Positions 36,513 to 44,626 of a stretch of DNA of 64,000 nucleotides are shown one piece after another. Origin of the DNA: Lysobacter_K sp038248955 (GTDB taxonomy: Bacteria > Pseudomonadota > Gammaproteobacteria > Xanthomonadales > Xanthomonadaceae); assembly GCA_038248955.1 (NCBI GenBank), contig JBBRWW010000002.1:1-64000 (forward strand). Direction: 5' to 3'. The stretch's first letter is position 1; each line of letters starts with the position of its first letter. A program made the translations under genes and the position numbers. The notes beneath the pieces were generated by a model. The model was given only the letters and a program-made list of their open reading frames with translations. It was not told the origin of the DNA and searched no databases.

Positions 36513-37839
36513 TCCACCGGCCCCGGCGTCCCCAGCGAGCCGCCACGCGCCGCAGGGCTGGCGCTGGGCCCCGGCCTGGATCCTTGCCTATGTCGCGCTG
36601 TGGCCGGCGCCGGGCTACGCCGAAGGCGTCCTGGCGCTGGGTGCGCTGGTGGCGATCGCCAAGCTGCTGGCGTCGCGATTCCGCGCCGGGACGCAACTGC
36701 TGAGCGGCGCGGCCTGGGCGCTCACCAGCGTGCTGTTTTTTGCCTATTGGCTGCCGGAACTGGTGTCGTCGTTCGATGCGATGGACCGCGCCCATGCATT
36801 CGCGCAGACCGCCGAGGATCTGCGCTACCTGCCGTTCCTGTGGCTGGTGGCATCGGCGGTGGCCAGCGAGGCCGGGCGGCGGATCACGTTCGGTGGCTTG
36901 GCGATCATCGTCGGCGCGTGGACCGTGGACGCGCTGCTGCAGGCGCTGACCGGCACCAGCCCGCTGTTCTTCGGCATCGACGCGATCAAGCACGCAATCA
37001 GTGGCCACGGCATGTGCAATGCGGTCGAAACCGCAGCGGTCGACCGGCTCAGCGGCCTGCTGGGTCCGTGCAATCTCAAGCTGGGCGTGGTGCTCGCCAG
37101 CTTGTCGCCCTTCGCGCTGTACGTGGCTGCTCGTCGCCTGGGCGTGTCGGGCTGGATGCTCGCGGCCGCGGCGGTGGGCATCGTCGTGGTGCTGGCCGGC
37201 TCGCGGGCGTCGTGGATCACCTACGCCCTGGTGCTGGTGCTGTCGGGCTGGCGCCTGCTGGGCTGGAAGCGGCTGGCCGGCATGTTCGCGTTCGGCGCGA
37301 TCGTGCTGGTGGTGCTTGGGGTGTCGTCGCCGCAGGTGCGCGAGCGGTTGCAGCGCACGACCCACGCGCTGTCGGCCAGCGACGCGGGCGTTGACACCGC
37401 CCTCTCGGGGCGGGCGCGGATCTGGGGCGCCGCCCTGTGCATGGTGCGCGAGCATCCGTTCAACGGCGTTGGCGCGCGGAATTTCCGCGAGGCATTCCCG
37501 GGCTGCGATCCGACCCCGGCCGAGACCGCGGCCTGGGGCGAGGGTCCGGCGCTGCACGCGCACCAGATCGTGCTGGAAATCCTCAGCGAAACCGGCGCGT
37601 TCGGCCTGCTGCTGTGGCTGGCCGGCGCCGCACTGGGCTGGCGCGCATGGCGCTACGCCGGTGCCATCGCGCGCGAGCGCGCGCGGCCGGCGATGCTGGC
37701 GCTGGTGGTGACGCTGTTCCCGTTCAACACCCACCTGGCGTCGTATTCGACGTTCTGGGGCGGGCTGACCCTGCTGCTGGCGGCGTTGTACGCCGGCAGC
37801 CTGCTGGCGCGCGACGACGATGTCGCCGCCACTGCTTGA
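36469..37839 (+). CDS. O-antigen ligase/polymerase-like membrane protein
   Basis: 456-residue membrane protein with about ten to twelve hydrophobic helices, resembling WaaL/Wzy-type O-antigen ligase (PF04932). Seen: a long periplasmic region with LVLAGSRASWITYAL, then SGRARIWGAALCMVREHPFN, GVGARNFREAFPGC and GEGPALHAHQIVLEILSETG, the usual signature of O-antigen ligases (H-x2-V/I-L-E-I/V-x2-E). Start: TTG at 36469 has AGGAGG 6 bases before it; the ATG at 36478 is three codons further. It overlaps the glycosyltransferase gene by 44 bases. The likely role is adding a polysaccharide to the lipid A core. Confidence 0.86.
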   Translation: MPSMPNSSITPVPADPPAPASPASRHAPQGWRWAPAWILAYVALWPAPGYAEGVLALGALVAIAKLLASRFRAGTQLLSGAAWALTSVLFFAYWLPELVSSFDAMDRAHAFAQTAEDLRYLPFLWLVASAVASEAGRRITFGGLAIIVGAWTVDALLQALTGTSPLFFGIDAIKHAISGHGMCNAVETAAVDRLSGLLGPCNLKLGVVLASLSPFALYVAARRLGVSGWMLAAAAVGIVVVLAGSRASWITYALVLVLSGWRLLGWKRLAGMFAFGAIVLVVLGVSSPQVRERLQRTTHALSASDAGVDTALSGRARIWGAALCMVREHPFNGVGARNFREAFPGCDPTPAETAAWGEGPALHAHQIVLEILSETGAFGLLLWLAGAALGWRAWRYAGAIARERARPAMLALVVTLFPFNTHLASYSTFWGGLTLLLAALYAGSLLARDDDVAATA

Positions 37840-37908
37840 TCAGAGCCTGGAATGCGGTTGGGATCAGGTCAACCGCGGCGGTCGCGCATTACCCTCGTTG
37901 CAGCGCCA

Positions 37909-38829
37909 TCAATACGGCGACGCCATTCCCGGCGGCCGGCGCTTGAAGCGGCGGTGCAGCCACAGGTACTGCGACGGCGCCTCGCGCACCATCGCCTCGA
38001 TCGCGGCATTGACCCGGGCGCTGTCGGCGATCGCGTCGCTGGTGGGGAAATCCGCCAGCGGCGCCGCGATCCGCAGCACGTAGTCGGCGCCCTCGCGGCG
38101 ATGGAAGAACGGCACCACCGCGCAGCCACTGAGCCGCGCGAACTGGTGGGTGGCGGTGATCGTCGCCGCCGGTACGCCGAAGAACGGCGCGAACACCGTG
38201 TCCTTGCCGCGCATGTCCTGGTCGGGCGCATACCACAGCAGGCCGCCCTGCTTGAGGTGGCGCATCGCCGGACGGATCTCCTCGTTGCTGAACATCGCCG
38301 CGGCGTAGCGCAGCCGTCCACGCTTGACCGCCCACTCGAACACCTCGCTGCGGTGGCGGCGATACATGCCGGCCAGCGGATAGTGGTCGCACAGCAGCCG
38401 GCCACACATCTCCAGGGTCATGAAATGGCCCGACACCATCAGCACGCCACGGCCCTGCGTGCGCAGGGCGTCGAGATGCTCGCGGCCCTCGATGCGCACC
38501 GTGCGCCGCATCGGCGTGGCGGAACCCCACCACGCCCGCGCGAATTCGAACAGGCCAATGCCGAAGTCGCGGAAGTTGTCGTGCAGCAGCGCCTCGCGCT
38601 GGGGCGCGGATTTTTCCGGGAAGCACAGTGCAAGATTGGTCGCCGCGGCGCGCCGCCGCGATCGGGCCAGCCGCAACGCGATCGAGCCCACCAGCGCTCC
38701 GAGCACGCGTTGCAGCGGCCAAGGCAATTGTGCGGCGAGCCACAACGGCGCGAACGCGAGCCACATCGGCAGGTGCCGCAGGCCGCGCGGTGGCGGACCG
38801 GGCGAGGTCGGGGAAGGGGCAGCGGGCAT
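37909..38829 (-). CDS. Lipid A acyltransferase, LpxL/LpxM-like
   Basis: 306-residue lipid A late acyltransferase. Seen: an N-terminal membrane helix (about 20-42), NLALCFPEKSAPQREALLHD, VLMVSGHFMTLEMCGRLLCD with the H-x4-E catalytic motif, YRRHRSEVFEWAV, LLWYAPDQDMRGKDTVFAPF (the PDxD-type motif that follows in the family), and LWLHRRFKRRPPG at the end. Adds a secondary acyl chain to Kdo2-lipid A or a precursor. Substrate chain length cannot be told. It is convergent with the O-antigen ligase gene and divergent from waaA. Confidence 0.9.
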   Translation of the reverse strand: MPAAPSPTSPGPPPRGLRHLPMWLAFAPLWLAAQLPWPLQRVLGALVGSIALRLARSRRRAAATNLALCFPEKSAPQREALLHDNFRDFGIGLFEFARAWWGSATPMRRTVRIEGREHLDALRTQGRGVLMVSGHFMTLEMCGRLLCDHYPLAGMYRRHRSEVFEWAVKRGRLRYAAAMFSNEEIRPAMRHLKQGGLLWYAPDQDMRGKDTVFAPFFGVPAATITATHQFARLSGCAVVPFFHRREGADYVLRIAAPLADFPTSDAIADSARVNAAIEAMVREAPSQYLWLHRRFKRRPPGMASPY

Positions 38830-38947
38830 GCGCGGATTCTAACGTCGCGCGCCTGCGCGCCCACCTGCGCGGGTCGACGGTCGACTTCGCCGGGCGCGTC
38901 GCGCGCGCCAATCGCCCGCGCGTCGCCGGCTTCGCTATCCTTCGGCG

Positions 38948-40243
38948 ATGCCCATCGACCCATTTGAGCGCCTTTTGCGCGGCCTGTATTCGGCCGCGCT
39001 CTACCTGTTGGTGCCGATCACGGTCTACCACCTGATCTGGCGCGGCTTTCGCCAGCCCGCCTATTTCCAGCGCTGGCCGGAGCGCTACGCGATGTATCGC
39101 GAGCCGCCTGTCGGCCGCGCGCTGTGGTTGCATGCCGTTTCGGTCGGCGAGGTCAATGCCGCGGTGCCGCTGGTCAATGCGCTGCGGCGCGGTCGTCCCG
39201 ACCTCAGGCTGCTGGTCACCACCATCACCCCGACCGGATCGGAGCGGGTACGCGCGCTATGGGGCGACGATGTCGACCACGTCTACCTGCCGTACGACCT
39301 GCCCGGCGCGGTCGGCCGCTTCCTCGCGCATCATCGCCCGCACGCGGCGTTGATCATGGAGACGGAGCTGTGGCCCAACCTGCTGTTCGGCTGTCGTGAC
39401 CGCGGCATCCCCGCCTACATCGTCAATGCGAGGCTGTCGGAACGGTCGTTGCGCGGCTACCGGGTGCTCGCGCCGCTGGTGGCGCGCGCGCTGCGCACGG
39501 TTCGCATCGTCGCGGCGCAGTCGATGGCCGACGCGGTGCGTTTCGTGCGGCTGGGGGCGTTGCCGGAAAATGTCGTCGATACCGGCAACCTCAAGTTCGA
39601 CGTCAGCGTGCCCGACAACCTCGACGCCTTCGCCGGCGAGTGCCGGGGCCGCAGCGGTACGCGCCCGGTGTGGATCGCGGCGAGCACCCACGCCGACGAG
39701 GAAGCCGCGATCATCGGCATCCACCGGCAACTTCGCGCGCGCCATCCGGATCTGCTGCTGCTGTGGGCGCCGCGCCACCCCGAGCGCTTCCGGATGGTAG
39801 TGCAGCATGCCCGCGCCGCCGGGTGGCAGGTGTCGACGCGCACGCGTGGACGTTGGCCCCAGGCGGACGATGCGGTGTTCGTGATCGACACCCTGGGGGA
39901 GCTGTTGAATTTCTATGCCTGCGCCGATGTCGCCTTCGTCGGCGGCAGTTTGCAGGCCATCGGCGGCCACAACCTGCTGGAACCCGCCGCGGCCGGCACC
40001 CCGATCGTCACTGGCCCGCACCTGCACAATTTCGTCGAGATCGCGCGGCGCCTGGAGGCGGTGGACGCGGTGCGTATCTGTACCGATGCCGACGCAGTCG
40101 CCGCGGCGCTGGCAATCCTGCTGGATGATGCCGACGCGCGCGCCACGATGGCCCAAGCGGGTCACCGGCTGGTGGAGTCCGGTCGTGGCGCCTTGGCGCA
40201 GACCCTCGCACTTCTGCAGCCGGCGTTGCCCCGCACGGCCTGA
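38948..40243 (+). CDS. waaA: 3-deoxy-D-manno-octulosonic acid transferase WaaA
   Basis: 431-residue GT30 enzyme that adds Kdo to lipid IVA, starting the lipopolysaccharide inner core. Seen: an N-terminal membrane anchor (LYSAALYLLVPITVYHLIW), LWLHAVSVGEVNAAVPLVNA with the catalytic Glu, HAALIMETELWPNLLFGC, NARLSERSLRGYRVL, IWIAASTHADEEAAII-like WIAASTHADEEAAIIG, LLLWAPRHPERFRMV, and AFVGGSLQAIGGHNLLEPAA. The length is normal. Its promoter region is shared with the divergent lpxL-like gene. Essential in most Gram-negatives. Confidence 0.95.
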   Translation: MPIDPFERLLRGLYSAALYLLVPITVYHLIWRGFRQPAYFQRWPERYAMYREPPVGRALWLHAVSVGEVNAAVPLVNALRRGRPDLRLLVTTITPTGSERVRALWGDDVDHVYLPYDLPGAVGRFLAHHRPHAALIMETELWPNLLFGCRDRGIPAYIVNARLSERSLRGYRVLAPLVARALRTVRIVAAQSMADAVRFVRLGALPENVVDTGNLKFDVSVPDNLDAFAGECRGRSGTRPVWIAASTHADEEAAIIGIHRQLRARHPDLLLLWAPRHPERFRMVVQHARAAGWQVSTRTRGRWPQADDAVFVIDTLGELLNFYACADVAFVGGSLQAIGGHNLLEPAAAGTPIVTGPHLHNFVEIARRLEAVDAVRICTDADAVAAALAILLDDADARATMAQAGHRLVESGRGALAQTLALLQPALPRTA

Positions 40244-40342
40244 CAGTTCACGCGGGATCGGGGCAGGTGCATTTGTCGCCTCCGTCCGGGGGGCGGCGTT
40301 GCGGATGAGCTGGTGCGAGGGAAACCAGACCCCGGAAACAAC

Positions 40343-40365
40343 GATGCCGGCGCAAGGCCGGCATC
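40343..40365. terminator. Hairpin between convergent waaA and tolC
   Basis: Perfect 9-bp stem GATGCCGGC / GCCGGCATC with a 5-base loop, 100 bases after waaA and 28 bases before the tolC stop. No T tract on either strand, so it is only a probable terminator or RNA-stabilising hairpin. Confidence 0.45.
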
Positions 40366-40392
40366 GATGCAGCAGTCGCGGTCGCCGCGGCG

Positions 40393-41832
40393 TTACGGCG
40401 TGGTGCCCGCGCTCGTGGGCGCGTTGACCGTCAGCAGGCGGTTGATGTCCTGCACGTCGGCCACGTCGAGCGTCCCGGCCTGTTGCTCCAGCAGCAGGCG
40501 GTTCTGCAGGTAGTTGTAGCGCGCCACCGCGTTGGCCTGTTGCGCCGTGAACAGGTTGCGCTGGTTGATGAGCACGTCCAGCACCGTGCGGGTGCCGACT
40601 TCCAGGCCGACCTGCGAGGCGTCATAGGCACTCTGCGCCGAGAACAGTGCCAAGCGTCGCGCCTCGACCTCGCTCACCCCGGCCACCAGCGTCTGGTAGG
40701 CGTTGCGCGTGTTGCGGACCAGGGCGCGTTTCTGCGCCTCCAGCTCGTCGCCGGCGATGTCACGCTGGGCAATCGCCTGGCGCACGCGCGACTGCACCGC
40801 GCCGCCGGAAAAAATCGGCACCGACAGGGTGATGCCGATGTTCGGTCCGCGGCTCTGGCTGTCGATCGGGCTGGTGCTCGGCTCGGGCAGGAAGCTGCTG
40901 CTGAAGCTGCGGTCGCCGGTGGTCTTGTTGTCGCCGTAGCCGCCACTGGCATAGATCGTCGGCCAGTGGCCGGAACGCGCGGTCTCGACGTTGGCATCGG
41001 CCGATTCGACCTGCAGCTGCTTGGCACGCAACGCCGGGTTGTTGTCGACGGCTGCCTGCACCCAGGCGTCGCCGCCTTGCTCGGCCGGCAGCTGCGGCTG
41101 GAAGTCCGCGGGCAGGCCCTTGAGATTGCGCACCGACTTGCCGGTGATCTCGACCAGCGCCTGGTAGGCGTCCGCGACCGCGTTGCGGGCCAGGATGGTG
41201 CTCGCGCGCGCGCTGTCGAACTGCGCGCGTGCCTCGTGGACATCAGTGATGGGCGCCAGGCCGACTTCGAGGCGCTTGGACGCGAAGTCGAACTGCTTCT
41301 TGAGCGCGGTCTCCGCCGCTTCAGCCGCCGCCAGCGTCTCCAGTTGCACCAGCACATTGAAATACGCCGCCGACGTGCGGGTGATCAGGGTGTCGTTGGC
41401 GGACTCGAGCTGGTAGTCGCTGGCCTGGCTCAGCGCGTTCTGGCTGCGCAGGGTGGTGAAGCGCGAACGGTCGTAGACCATCTGGTTGACGTTGACGCCG
41501 ATGTTGCGCGAGGTGCTGTTGGATTCGATGTCGCCGCTGAACTGCACCTGCTCGCCGGTGGCCGGGTCGAACTGGGTCGAGGTGGTGGGGCCGTTGCTGC
41601 GCGACTTTCGCAGGGTCGCGTCGCCGGTGATCTGCGGCAGCATCGTCGCCCGGGCCTGCACCGCGCCTTCGCGGGTGGACAGGCGCCCGGATTCGGCGGC
41701 GGACAGCTGCGGGTCGCCGGTGCGAGCCAGCTCATAGGTTTGCAACAGGTCTTCGGCGGCGGCGGTGGCCGGCAGCAGGACGGAGGTGCTGATGACAGCG
41801 AGCAGGGCGAGCGCGAGCGGACGGCGGATCAT
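40393..41832 (-). CDS. tolC: TolC family outer-membrane efflux protein
   Basis: 479-residue outer-membrane channel. Signal peptide about residues 1-26 (MIRRPLALALLAVISTSVLL, cleavage after ATAAA). Seen: two TolC repeats with YELARTGDPQLSAAESG, VNQMVYDRSRFTTLRSQNAL, LGVSVPIFSGGAVQSRVRQA-like TLSVPIFSGGAVQSRVRQAI, AYQTLVAGVSEVEARRLALF, and TVLDVLINQRNLFTAQQANA. The length and both halves are complete. It follows a pcm-like gene by 17 bases, the same pair seen in xanthomonads. It could serve as outer-membrane exit for the RND pump encoded 1.6 kb away. Confidence 0.94.
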   Translation of the reverse strand: MIRRPLALALLAVISTSVLLPATAAAEDLLQTYELARTGDPQLSAAESGRLSTREGAVQARATMLPQITGDATLRKSRSNGPTTSTQFDPATGEQVQFSGDIESNSTSRNIGVNVNQMVYDRSRFTTLRSQNALSQASDYQLESANDTLITRTSAAYFNVLVQLETLAAAEAAETALKKQFDFASKRLEVGLAPITDVHEARAQFDSARASTILARNAVADAYQALVEITGKSVRNLKGLPADFQPQLPAEQGGDAWVQAAVDNNPALRAKQLQVESADANVETARSGHWPTIYASGGYGDNKTTGDRSFSSSFLPEPSTSPIDSQSRGPNIGITLSVPIFSGGAVQSRVRQAIAQRDIAGDELEAQKRALVRNTRNAYQTLVAGVSEVEARRLALFSAQSAYDASQVGLEVGTRTVLDVLINQRNLFTAQQANAVARYNYLQNRLLLEQQAGTLDVADVQDINRLLTVNAPTSAGTTP

Positions 41833-41849
41833 GGGGCTTCCTTGGCGGA

Positions 41850-42515
41850 TCAGAGCTCGAACGTCGGCACCGGTGCGGTGCCGACGAGATAGGGGAGGTC
41901 GGTTTCAAACAACGACTCGATGCGCGGCGCGTTGACAGTGGCTCCACCGTCGGCCCGTACCAGCACCGCTTCCATCGCCGGCGAACGGCCACGCACGATG
42001 AACATGCGGCCGCCCGGTTGCAGCCAGTCGAGGAAATGCGCCGGGATGTCGGCCACCGCGCCGGTCACGCAGACCGCGCTGAAGCGGCGATCGGTGCTGT
42101 AGGTCATGGCATCGGCGGTGACGACGGTCGCGTTGCTGATCGATTGGGCGGCCAGTTGCAGGCGTGCGCCTTCAGCGAGGTCGGCATGGCGTTCGAGGCT
42201 GACCACCTCGCGCGCCAGGAGTCCGAGACAAGCGGTGAGGTAGCCGCTGCCGGTGCCGATTTCGAGCACATCGTCGCCAGGGCCCAGATCGAGCGCCTGC
42301 AGGGTGCGGCCCTCCACCACCGGCTTCATCATGGTCTCGCCATGCGGCAGCGGCAGCGGAAGGTCCGCGTAAGCCAGGGTCCGGTACGCGGCCGGTGCGA
42401 ACGCCTCGCGCGGCAGCGTCGCCAGCACGTCCAGCACCCGGGGGTCGAGCACGTCCCAGGGGCGAACCTGCTGTTCGACCATCGTTTCGCGGGCTTTGGC
42501 GTAATCGAGCGTCAT
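41850..42515 (-). CDS. Protein-L-isoaspartate O-methyltransferase-like protein
   Basis: 221-residue SAM-dependent methyltransferase of the PCMT family. Seen: MVEQQVRPWDVLDPRVLDVL, LPREAFAPAAYRTLAYADLP, PLPLPHGETMMKPVVEGRTL, and the SAM site VLEIGTGSGYLTACLGLLA. These bacterial proteins are often called PCMT but lack some substrate-binding residues of true isoaspartate repair enzymes; in S-G-Q, Q is replaced (P-H-G-E here). Its biochemical role is therefore uncertain. The start at 42515 was chosen from the family N-terminus (MTLDYAKARE). tolC follows. Confidence 0.88.
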   Translation of the reverse strand: MTLDYAKARETMVEQQVRPWDVLDPRVLDVLATLPREAFAPAAYRTLAYADLPLPLPHGETMMKPVVEGRTLQALDLGPGDDVLEIGTGSGYLTACLGLLAREVVSLERHADLAEGARLQLAAQSISNATVVTADAMTYSTDRRFSAVCVTGAVADIPAHFLDWLQPGGRMFIVRGRSPAMEAVLVRADGGATVNAPRIESLFETDLPYLVGTAPVPTFEL

Positions 42516-42664
42516 GGTCGTATCGTCGTCTGCGGCTGAACCGCGCATTCTACAAGGGGCCGGGATGCGGCTCGGACGGCGCCGGCAGCCCGCACAGGAT
42601 TGGCGAGCGGCCGGGCGCGGCTAAGTGCCGTAAGTCATCGGGACGATTGTCTTCGCGGCCGCGG

Positions 42665-43372
42665 TCATCGCGGCGCGCGCCGGGCCGGACGTGCGGCGGT
42701 CGCGTAGGCGCGCAGGAACAACTCGACGGTCGCGGCCAGGTGGGCCTCGGTGTCGATCACGACATCGGGATCGCCACAGCCGAACACCAGGCGCGCATGG
42801 GCCTCGCCCTTGAGCAGGGTGAAGAACTGCGAGGCCGCGCGGTCCACGTCGTCGATCTCCAGCTCGCCCGCCGCGATGCGCTGCGCCAGCAGCCCCGCGA
42901 AGTCGGCCTGCACGCGTTGGGGACCGGCCTCCCAGAACAGCTGCGGCAACGGCGAGCCGGACAGGTGCGGGGTGCACAACATGCGATGGCCGGCCACGGC
43001 GGCCGGGGCGCACACCATCGAGTAGAAGGCCCGCGCGATCGTCAGCAGGCGCTCGCGCAACGGCACCTGGGGCATCGGTTCGAACAGTGAGCTGGGCAGT
43101 TGCTGCTCGCAATGCGCCTGCACCGCGGCGGCAAACAGCCGGTCCTTGTCGCCGAAGTGGCTGTAGACGGTGAGCTTGGACACGCCGGCGGCGGTCGCGA
43201 TCTGATCCATGCTGGCGCCGTCGAAACCACCCTGCGTGAACATCTGCTTGGCCGCTTCCAGGATCGCCGCGCGCTTGCCAAGGTCTTTCGGCCTGCCCGG
43301 ACCGGCGGGCCTGGCGTGGTCAGGCGACGGCGGATCGGGGCGGGCAGGGTCGGGGCGTGTTCGGACGGTCAT
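42665..43372 (-). CDS. TetR/AcrR-family regulator
   Basis: 235-residue repressor of the TetR group. It begins with a Pro/Asp-rich tail of about 25 residues (MTVRTRPDPARPDPPSPDHA) before the helix-turn-helix at about 32-80 (AAKQMFTQGGFDGASMDQIA, then TAAGVSKLTVYSHFGDKDRL). The C-terminal ligand domain is typical of TetR_C_33/AefR-like regulators. It is divergent from the RND pump genes with 77 bases between, containing a nested palindrome, so it most likely represses the pump and itself until an unknown inducer binds. The coding end lies 150 bases before the pcm-like gene. Confidence 0.9.
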   Translation of the reverse strand: MTVRTRPDPARPDPPSPDHARPAGPGRPKDLGKRAAILEAAKQMFTQGGFDGASMDQIATAAGVSKLTVYSHFGDKDRLFAAAVQAHCEQQLPSSLFEPMPQVPLRERLLTIARAFYSMVCAPAAVAGHRMLCTPHLSGSPLPQLFWEAGPQRVQADFAGLLAQRIAAGELEIDDVDRAASQFFTLLKGEAHARLVFGCGDPDVVIDTEAHLAATVELFLRAYATAARPARRAPR

Positions 43373-43378
43373 GTCAAT

Positions 43379-43436
43379 GAATACTAGACTATCGGGTTCG
43401 ATATTTATACAGTACCCGTAAGTTCATTAAGTATTC
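43379..43436. promoter_or_regulatory. Nested palindrome between TetR gene and RND operon
   Basis: Outer arms GAATACT (43379-43385) and AGTATTC (43430-43436); inner arms ACTATCGGGT (43388-43397) and ACCCGTAAGT (43414-43423, 8 of 10 bases). It fills most of the 77-base divergent gap and is strikingly A+T-rich for this genome. Likely operator of the adjacent TetR regulator and promoter region of both transcripts. Confidence 0.6.
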
Positions 43437-43449
43437 CGAGCCGCTTGCC

Positions 43450-44619
43450 ATGACTGCCTCCGACCCGAAGACCCGCTCCCTGCAACGCCACCGGACCGGC
43501 AGCGTGGTACGGGCCATCGCCGCGGTGTCGGTTGCCGTCACCGTTCTGGCCGGCTGCCGCGCCCAGGTGCCAACCGCCGAGGTGCCGCGCCCGGTGCTGG
43601 TGGCGCACCCGACGCCCGCCGGCAACGGTGCGTCGGCGTTCGCCGGTGATGTGCGCGCCCGCCAGGAGAGCCCGCTGTCGTTCCGGGTCGGCGGCAACCT
43701 GGTCGAGCGCCGCGTCGATGTTGGCGACCACGTCACCCGCGGCGAGGTGCTGGCGGTGCTCGACGCCGGCGACCTGCAGGCGCAGGCGCGCGCGGCGCAG
43801 GCGCAACTGGCGGCGGCGCAGGCCGAACTCGGTCGCGCCCGCGCCGACCAGGCGCGCTACGCCAGACTTGGCAAGGACCAGCTGGTCAGCCGTTCGATGA
43901 TCGACGCACAAAATGCCAGTGCCGCCGCCGCGCAGGCGCAGGTGGATGCCGCCCGCGCCAACCTCGACGTCGCCGGCAACCAGGCGGCGTACACCCGACT
44001 GCGCGCGCCGTCGGACGGCGTGATCGCGGCGCGCAGCGCCGAAGCCGGTCAGGTGGTGGGCGCCGGGCAGGCGGTGTTCGTGCTCGCCGTCGATGGCGCG
44101 CGCGATGTCGCGTTCGCGGTGCCCGAGGGGGTGGTCACGGCGATCAAGCCCGGCCAGCCGGTGCTCGTGGAGCTGTGGTCGCAGGCCGGCCAGCGCTGGC
44201 CGGGGCGCGTTCGCGAGGTGTCGCCCGCCGCGGATCCGGCGTCGCGGACCTACGCCGTGCGCGTCACCGTCGAGGCGCCGGACGAAGCGCTGCCGCTCGG
44301 CCAGAGCGCGCGCGTCTATCTACCCGGCGCCGACAACGACGGCCTCGACGTGCCGCTGTCGGCCCTGCAGCGCAGCAACGGCGGCTTCGCGGTGTTCGTG
44401 GTCGACGCCGCGACTTCCACGCTGAAGCTGCGGCCGGTCGAGGTCGGCGCCTATGGCAGGGATCGCGCGCCGGTGCGGCGCGGCCTCGCCGCCGGCGACT
44501 GGGTGGTCGCCGCGGGGGGCCATTTGTTGCGTGATGGCCAGGTGGTGAGGCCGGTGGACCGCGACAACCGCCCGGTCGCGGTCGCGGCGACCACCGCTCC
44601 CGACGCCGCGAAGCGCTGA
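43450..44619 (+). CDS. RND efflux periplasmic adaptor (lipoprotein)
   Basis: 389-residue membrane-fusion protein of an RND pump. A lipobox V-L-A-G-C at Cys36 predicts a lipoprotein anchored in the inner membrane. Then come RQESPLSFRVGGNLVERRVD, VGDHVTRGEVLAVLDAGDLQ (lipoyl-like domain), a coiled-coil hairpin rich in Ala/Gln/Arg (about 105-185), YTRLRAPSDGVIAARSAEAG, and the beta-barrel and membrane-proximal domains. The gene ends 7 bases before the RND permease. The substrate is unknown. Controlled most likely by the divergent TetR protein. Confidence 0.93.
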   Translation: MTASDPKTRSLQRHRTGSVVRAIAAVSVAVTVLAGCRAQVPTAEVPRPVLVAHPTPAGNGASAFAGDVRARQESPLSFRVGGNLVERRVDVGDHVTRGEVLAVLDAGDLQAQARAAQAQLAAAQAELGRARADQARYARLGKDQLVSRSMIDAQNASAAAAQAQVDAARANLDVAGNQAAYTRLRAPSDGVIAARSAEAGQVVGAGQAVFVLAVDGARDVAFAVPEGVVTAIKPGQPVLVELWSQAGQRWPGRVREVSPAADPASRTYAVRVTVEAPDEALPLGQSARVYLPGADNDGLDVPLSALQRSNGGFAVFVVDAATSTLKLRPVEVGAYGRDRAPVRRGLAAGDWVVAAGGHLLRDGQVVRPVDRDNRPVAVAATTAPDAAKR

Positions 44620-44626
44620 GGCCGCC

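Noticed and set aside
40343..40365. Strong terminator between waaA and tolC
   Set aside because: Good hairpin but no T run on either strand, so it is listed only as a low-confidence hairpin.
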